Below the pieces are notes generated by a model. That model was not told where the DNA came from, did not search any database, and saw nothing but the letters and a program-made list of their open reading frames with translations. DNA of 64,000 nucleotides from Nocardia sp. (lineage in GTDB: Bacteria > Actinomycetota > Actinomycetes > Mycobacteriales > Mycobacteriaceae): positions 214,429 to 278,428 of the forward strand of contig NZ_JAODNK010000153.1 of assembly GCF_025465275.1 (NCBI RefSeq), read 5' to 3'. Below are positions 61,707 to 64,000 of this stretch, piece after piece (position 1 is the stretch's first letter; each line of letters begins with the position of its first letter). A program made the position numbers and the translations under genes.

Positions 61707-61955
61707 ACTTCGTTCCCCACTTACCAAAGCCCCTTGTGTATCAAGAGGGACGGCGCAGCTTATCCAAGCCGGAGAACCCGCATTCGGTAAATCGGCAGCC
61801 GATTCATGCACTCCCGCAGTGACTTTCGCCATAGCCTCGCAGGGATCGGGGCAGCTCCCGTGGCACCCCGAAACCGAGCCACACACAAACCGTCGGCCCG
61901 GGATAAAGCCCAGCCGCCTCCCCCGTGACCGTTAAAGATCCGGGGAGGCGGCTCA
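61707..61955. other. Region upstream of the integrase relic
   Basis: It holds the promoter of the secreted-protein gene and, at about 61825-61955, a stretch that on the minus strand reads like a highly diverged R3 copy (GCCGCCTCCCCGG...GGGCCGACGGT...GAGCTGCCCCGATC). Its end forms a 12-bp stem, AGCCGCCTCCCC (61912-61923) with GGGGAGGCGGCT (61942-61953). No coding content was seen. Confidence 0.45.
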
Positions 61956-61978
61956 GAGCCCCCTGTCAGGATTGAACT
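61956..61978. repeat. Attachment-site duplicate of the tRNA-Thr 3' end
   Basis: The 23 nt from GAGCCCCCTGTCAGG to ATTGAACT are identical to the 3' end of tRNA-Thr plus one base (62448-62470). The duplicate flanks the integrase relic on the far side, as expected of an att site left by integration into a tRNA gene. Confidence 0.8.
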
Positions 61979-62036
61979 CTCGGGATCATCTTGATCAGGG
62001 CCGGTACCGAGGTGGTATCCGTAGCCTCCCGCACAC

Positions 62037-62408
62037 GTGACCCCGGATCGTTCGAATGGATCCGGGGACGTGACAAGGGCGAACTCTCGCGGCTGGCCAA
62101 GGCCAACGGCATCCGGTTCGATGCGGCCAGCACGCGGGCTGACGGAGGCCGCGATCGGGGGTGCGCGCTTGCGGCGGGTGAAGATGGCGGCGGCTGCGCT
62201 GCGGCATACCGCCGCCAGTCTGGCCGTGTCGGCGGGGGCGAATGTCAAAGCGGTGCAGCGCATGATGGGCCACCAGTCGGCGGCCATGACGCTGGATATC
62301 TACACCGATCTTTTCGATGACGATCTCGATGCCCTGGCCGACCGGCTGGAGCAGAGTGTGTCCAAAGTGAGGCCAATCGCCAGTCTTCCGGCTGTGGCTA
62401 GCGCGTGA
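62037..62408 (+). pseudogene. Tyrosine recombinase (integrase) C-terminal relic
   Basis: Only the last 70 or so residues are recognisable: LRHTAASLAVSAGANVKAVQRMMGHQSAAMTLDIYTDLF, containing the integrase Arg (LRHT), His (MMGHQ) and catalytic Tyr (DIYTDLF), then DDDLDALADRLE. The upstream part of the frame (before about 62190) does not resemble an integrase and there is no SAM-like or N-terminal domain, so the gene is truncated. It lies between the tRNA-Thr gene and a duplicate of its 3' end. Confidence 0.82.
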
Positions 62409-62440
62409 GAAAGGCTCCGACCTGGGCCGGAGCCTTTCTC
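62407..62440. terminator. Terminator of tRNA-Thr
   Basis: A 13-bp perfect stem (GAGAAAGGCTCCG with CGGAGCCTTTCTC) with an 8-nt loop starts 9 nt past the tRNA 3' end on the minus strand and overlaps the end of the integrase relic. Confidence 0.75.
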
Positions 62441-62448
62441 TCGAACTG

Positions 62449-62520
62449 AGCCCCCTGTCAGGATTGAACTGACGACCTTCGCTTTACAAGAGCGGTGCTC
62501 TACCACTGAGCTAAGGAGGC
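62449..62520 (-). tRNA. tRNA-Thr (anticodon TGT)
   Basis: A 72-nt cloverleaf on the minus strand. The acceptor GCCTCCT pairs with AGGGGGC. The D arm is GCTC...GAGC, the anticodon loop CTTGTAA gives TGT, and the T arm is GTCAG-TTCAATC-CTGAC. CCA is not encoded. The 3' half is duplicated at 61956-61978, marking it as an integration target. Confidence 0.95.
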
Positions 62521-62790
62521 AGGTTAAGCGATGCCATCATAACGGGACGCATCGACCGGGCGACACCGGGTTTCGGGTACGGAACGGCGATCCGACGGCG
62601 CTACGCAGAGCCCCGACCGTCCGGTGGTTGCAGACCGGTCGAAACTAGGTGAGCCGACTGCGCGGAGAGTCGGCTTCCCTTGGTTGTCCCGTGCAGGCGG
62701 GAGAGGTCCGGATATGGCCGGGTGACACTGTGGCACCACCCGACCGCAGCCGGAACCGTTCCTGCGCAGTATCGGGTCAACCGCTGTGTA
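62521..62790. other. Gene-free stretch between tRNA-Thr and mbtH
   Basis: 270 nt holding the tRNA promoter and the end of the MbtH transcript. No coding frame with an SD or recognisable product, and no strong terminator stem, was found. Confidence 0.5.
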
Positions 62791-63033
62791 TCAGGACTGC
62801 GCCGCCTGACGTGCCGCGTCGTCGGCGGCCATGGCATCGCGAAGGCTCTTGGGACGCATATCCGTCCAGTTCTTCTCGACGTACTCGACGCACGCGGCGC
62901 GCGAGTCCTCGCCGAATACGACTCGCCAACCCGCAGGAACCTCGGCGAATGCCGGCCACAGGCTGTGCTGTTCCTCGTCGTTGACCAGGACGAAGAACCG
63001 GCCGTCTTCGTCATCGAAAGGATTGGTGCTCAT
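62791..63033 (-). CDS. mbtH: MbtH-like protein
   Basis: The 80-aa protein has the full MbtH signature: NPFDDEDGRFFVLVNDEEQHSLWP near the N-terminus, then the invariant tryptophans in PAGWRVVFG and YVEKNWTDMRPKSL. MbtH-like proteins are chaperone-like partners of NRPS adenylation domains, e.g. in siderophore synthesis. GAGGTGAA precedes the ATG. No NRPS is visible in the window; a hydrolase gene lies upstream and the operon continues beyond the right edge. Confidence 0.93.
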   Translation of the reverse strand: MSTNPFDDEDGRFFVLVNDEEQHSLWPAFAEVPAGWRVVFGEDSRAACVEYVEKNWTDMRPKSLRDAMAADDAARQAAQS

Positions 63034-63175
63034 TTCACCTCACTGGATACTGGCGCTGTGTACAGGAACGCTGAAGGACCATCCGAGCGCTGGGTTTGGG
63101 TACCGCAGCGCAAGGACGAACCCCCGACGTTGATTCGACCCTAGCAAGGCGGGCGTTACGCCTGGGCGGTTACCT

Positions 63176-63979
63176 TCAGCCCGCGAAGAATTCCAGCAGG
63201 ATCTTGTTCACGATCTCGGGTCGTTCCAGGTAGCCGTAGTGCCCGGCATCCGGGACCTCCTGATAGCGGGCGCCCGGAATGACCTCGGCGACCTCGCGTG
63301 CCAGGTATGGGGGAATCATCCGGTCATCGGCGAAACCGATGGACAGGCAGGGCACCGTGATCTTGCGGTAGGCGTCCACGCGATCGAAGTCGTGGTCCAT
63401 GCGCCGCTGTGCGCGCACACCGGGCGTCACCGGGCCACCGGTGAATTCGAACAGGTCCAGCCAGTCGCGGCCCGCGTGCGGGTCCGCCAGGGTCGCCGGA
63501 GACAGGTTCATGAGGGCGGTCATGGCCGCGTCGTACTTGGCGGGCAGCCGCACACCGGAGACATCCAGATCGTGCTCACCGATCGACAGCGTCTTCTGCA
63601 GCTGGTCGAGCCGTGCGTGCCCGGCCATGAATACGGCCTTGCGCACCAGCTCCGGCCGGGCGAGCGCCAATTCCTGCGCCACCCGCGAGCCCATGGACTG
63701 GCCGACCACCAGGGCAGGTCCCTCGCCGAGGAATTCGATGAGCCCGGCGGTATCGCCCACCAGCTCGTCGATGGTCATGCCCTGGGCGGCCTCGAAGGAC
63801 GGCGCGATGCCGCGATTGTCGAAGGTGCACACCTGGTATCCGGCGGCGACCAGCGCGGGCACCTGGTGCAGTTCCCACACCCGCCCCGGGCTCCCCGTCC
63901 CCATGATCATGACGACCAGCGGACCGGACCCCTTGACCTGGTAGTTCAACGAGATTCCGTGCACCGTGGCCAACGGCAT
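63176..63979 (-). CDS. Alpha/beta hydrolase
   Basis: The 267-aa hydrolase has the nucleophile in VGQSMGSRVAQELAL, the oxyanion-side loop in MIMGTGSPGRVWE, Asp near FADDRMIP and His in DAGHYGYLERPE. The substrate is unknown; its place before mbtH suggests a role in a biosynthetic operon. Its ATG overlaps by one base the TAA of a frame that runs in from the right edge (TAATG), which suggests translational coupling. Confidence 0.85.
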   Translation of the reverse strand: MPLATVHGISLNYQVKGSGPLVVMIMGTGSPGRVWELHQVPALVAAGYQVCTFDNRGIAPSFEAAQGMTIDELVGDTAGLIEFLGEGPALVVGQSMGSRVAQELALARPELVRKAVFMAGHARLDQLQKTLSIGEHDLDVSGVRLPAKYDAAMTALMNLSPATLADPHAGRDWLDLFEFTGGPVTPGVRAQRRMDHDFDRVDAYRKITVPCLSIGFADDRMIPPYLAREVAEVIPGARYQEVPDAGHYGYLERPEIVNKILLEFFAG

Positions 63980-64000
63980 TACTGCGACCCCTTCATCGAA
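63979..64000 (-). CDS. Possible 3' end of an upstream gene, partial
   Basis: Only seven codons are visible, ending MKGSQ-TAA, with the stop overlapping the hydrolase ATG. The overlap is the main evidence that this is a real gene end. No function can be given. Confidence 0.3.

Noticed and set aside
61991..62160. N-terminal part of the integrase or a separate gene before the relic
   Set aside because: The frame (FEWIRGRDKGELSRLAKANG) shows no similarity I recognise to integrase domains, has no SD, and ends in another frame from the conserved C-terminus.

Overview
The window is high-GC actinobacterial DNA, most likely from Nocardia or a close relative in the Mycobacteriales. Taxon-linked genes are mycothiol synthase (mshD), an LmeA-type DUF2993 protein, a mycobacterial-type PhoP/PhoR pair, an antigen-85-like esterase, an MbtH-like protein, and many leaderless starts (TANNNT, 6-7 nt, then ATG/GTG). 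The gene order follows the Mycobacterium tuberculosis stretch from phoP/phoR through purD, purB, ptrB, purS/purQ, purL, purF/purM, Rv0810c-Rv0819 and pst, with several additional blocks. Identifications rest on reading translations and motifs; no database search was run.

Layout. 1-1.4 kb: start of pstC and pstS behind a PHO box. 1.5-3.2 kb: mshD coupled to a GlnR-type regulator. 3.4-6.9 kb: lmeA-thiX, then a polycysteine leader peptide before DUF4395-cysA-sseC (sulfur transfer). 6.95-7.8 kb: a tiny membrane protein coupled to a nitrobindin/FABP-like protein. 8.2-14.6 kb: cydABDC (cytochrome bd oxidase and its ABC exporter). 14.8-19.3 kb: pabC-like lyase, ygfZ, MOSC protein, asparaginase, DUF3073. 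19.6-28.1 kb: purM and purF, separated by a complete dipeptide-type ABC importer. 28.2-33.4 kb: membrane proteins, a sterol-carrier family protein, a CPBP protease and an Abhydrolase_9 protein. 33.6-42.6 kb: purL, a GT87 mannosyltransferase, an M18 aminopeptidase, a MarR/AmiC-like pair, purQ, purS and an MBL-fold hydrolase. 42.7-47.6 kb: an M20 dipeptidase, an unknown anchored protein and gadC, divergent from gadB. 47.6-58.8 kb: ptrB, two small proteins, an esterase, two HIT proteins, purB, TetR, an aminotransferase, an M23 peptidase and purD. 58.8-61.7 kb: phoR, phoP and a secreted protein. 61.9-62.5 kb: tRNA-Thr with a relic of an integrated element. 62.8-64 kb: MbtH and an alpha/beta hydrolase at the edge.

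Seven purine genes (purM, F, L, Q, S, B, D), all on the minus strand, form the backbone. Between them are redox and sulfur genes, cell-envelope genes and amino-acid/peptide catabolism.

The most interesting non-coding content is three families of dispersed repeats. Family R1 (7 copies, about 115-140 bp) forms a long hairpin whose arms covary between copies. It ends in a conserved GGAGG-CAAAAT-CACAG block that usually points at a gene start and looks like a portable promoter/leader. Family R2 (3 copies) is a palindromic GTCATCCCGGC element found only between convergent genes. Family R3 (3-4 diverged copies) flanks the nitrobindin pair as inverted copies and recurs elsewhere. Other notable items are the polycysteine attenuator leader, the tRNA-Thr attachment-site relic and an MbtH gene without an NRPS in view.
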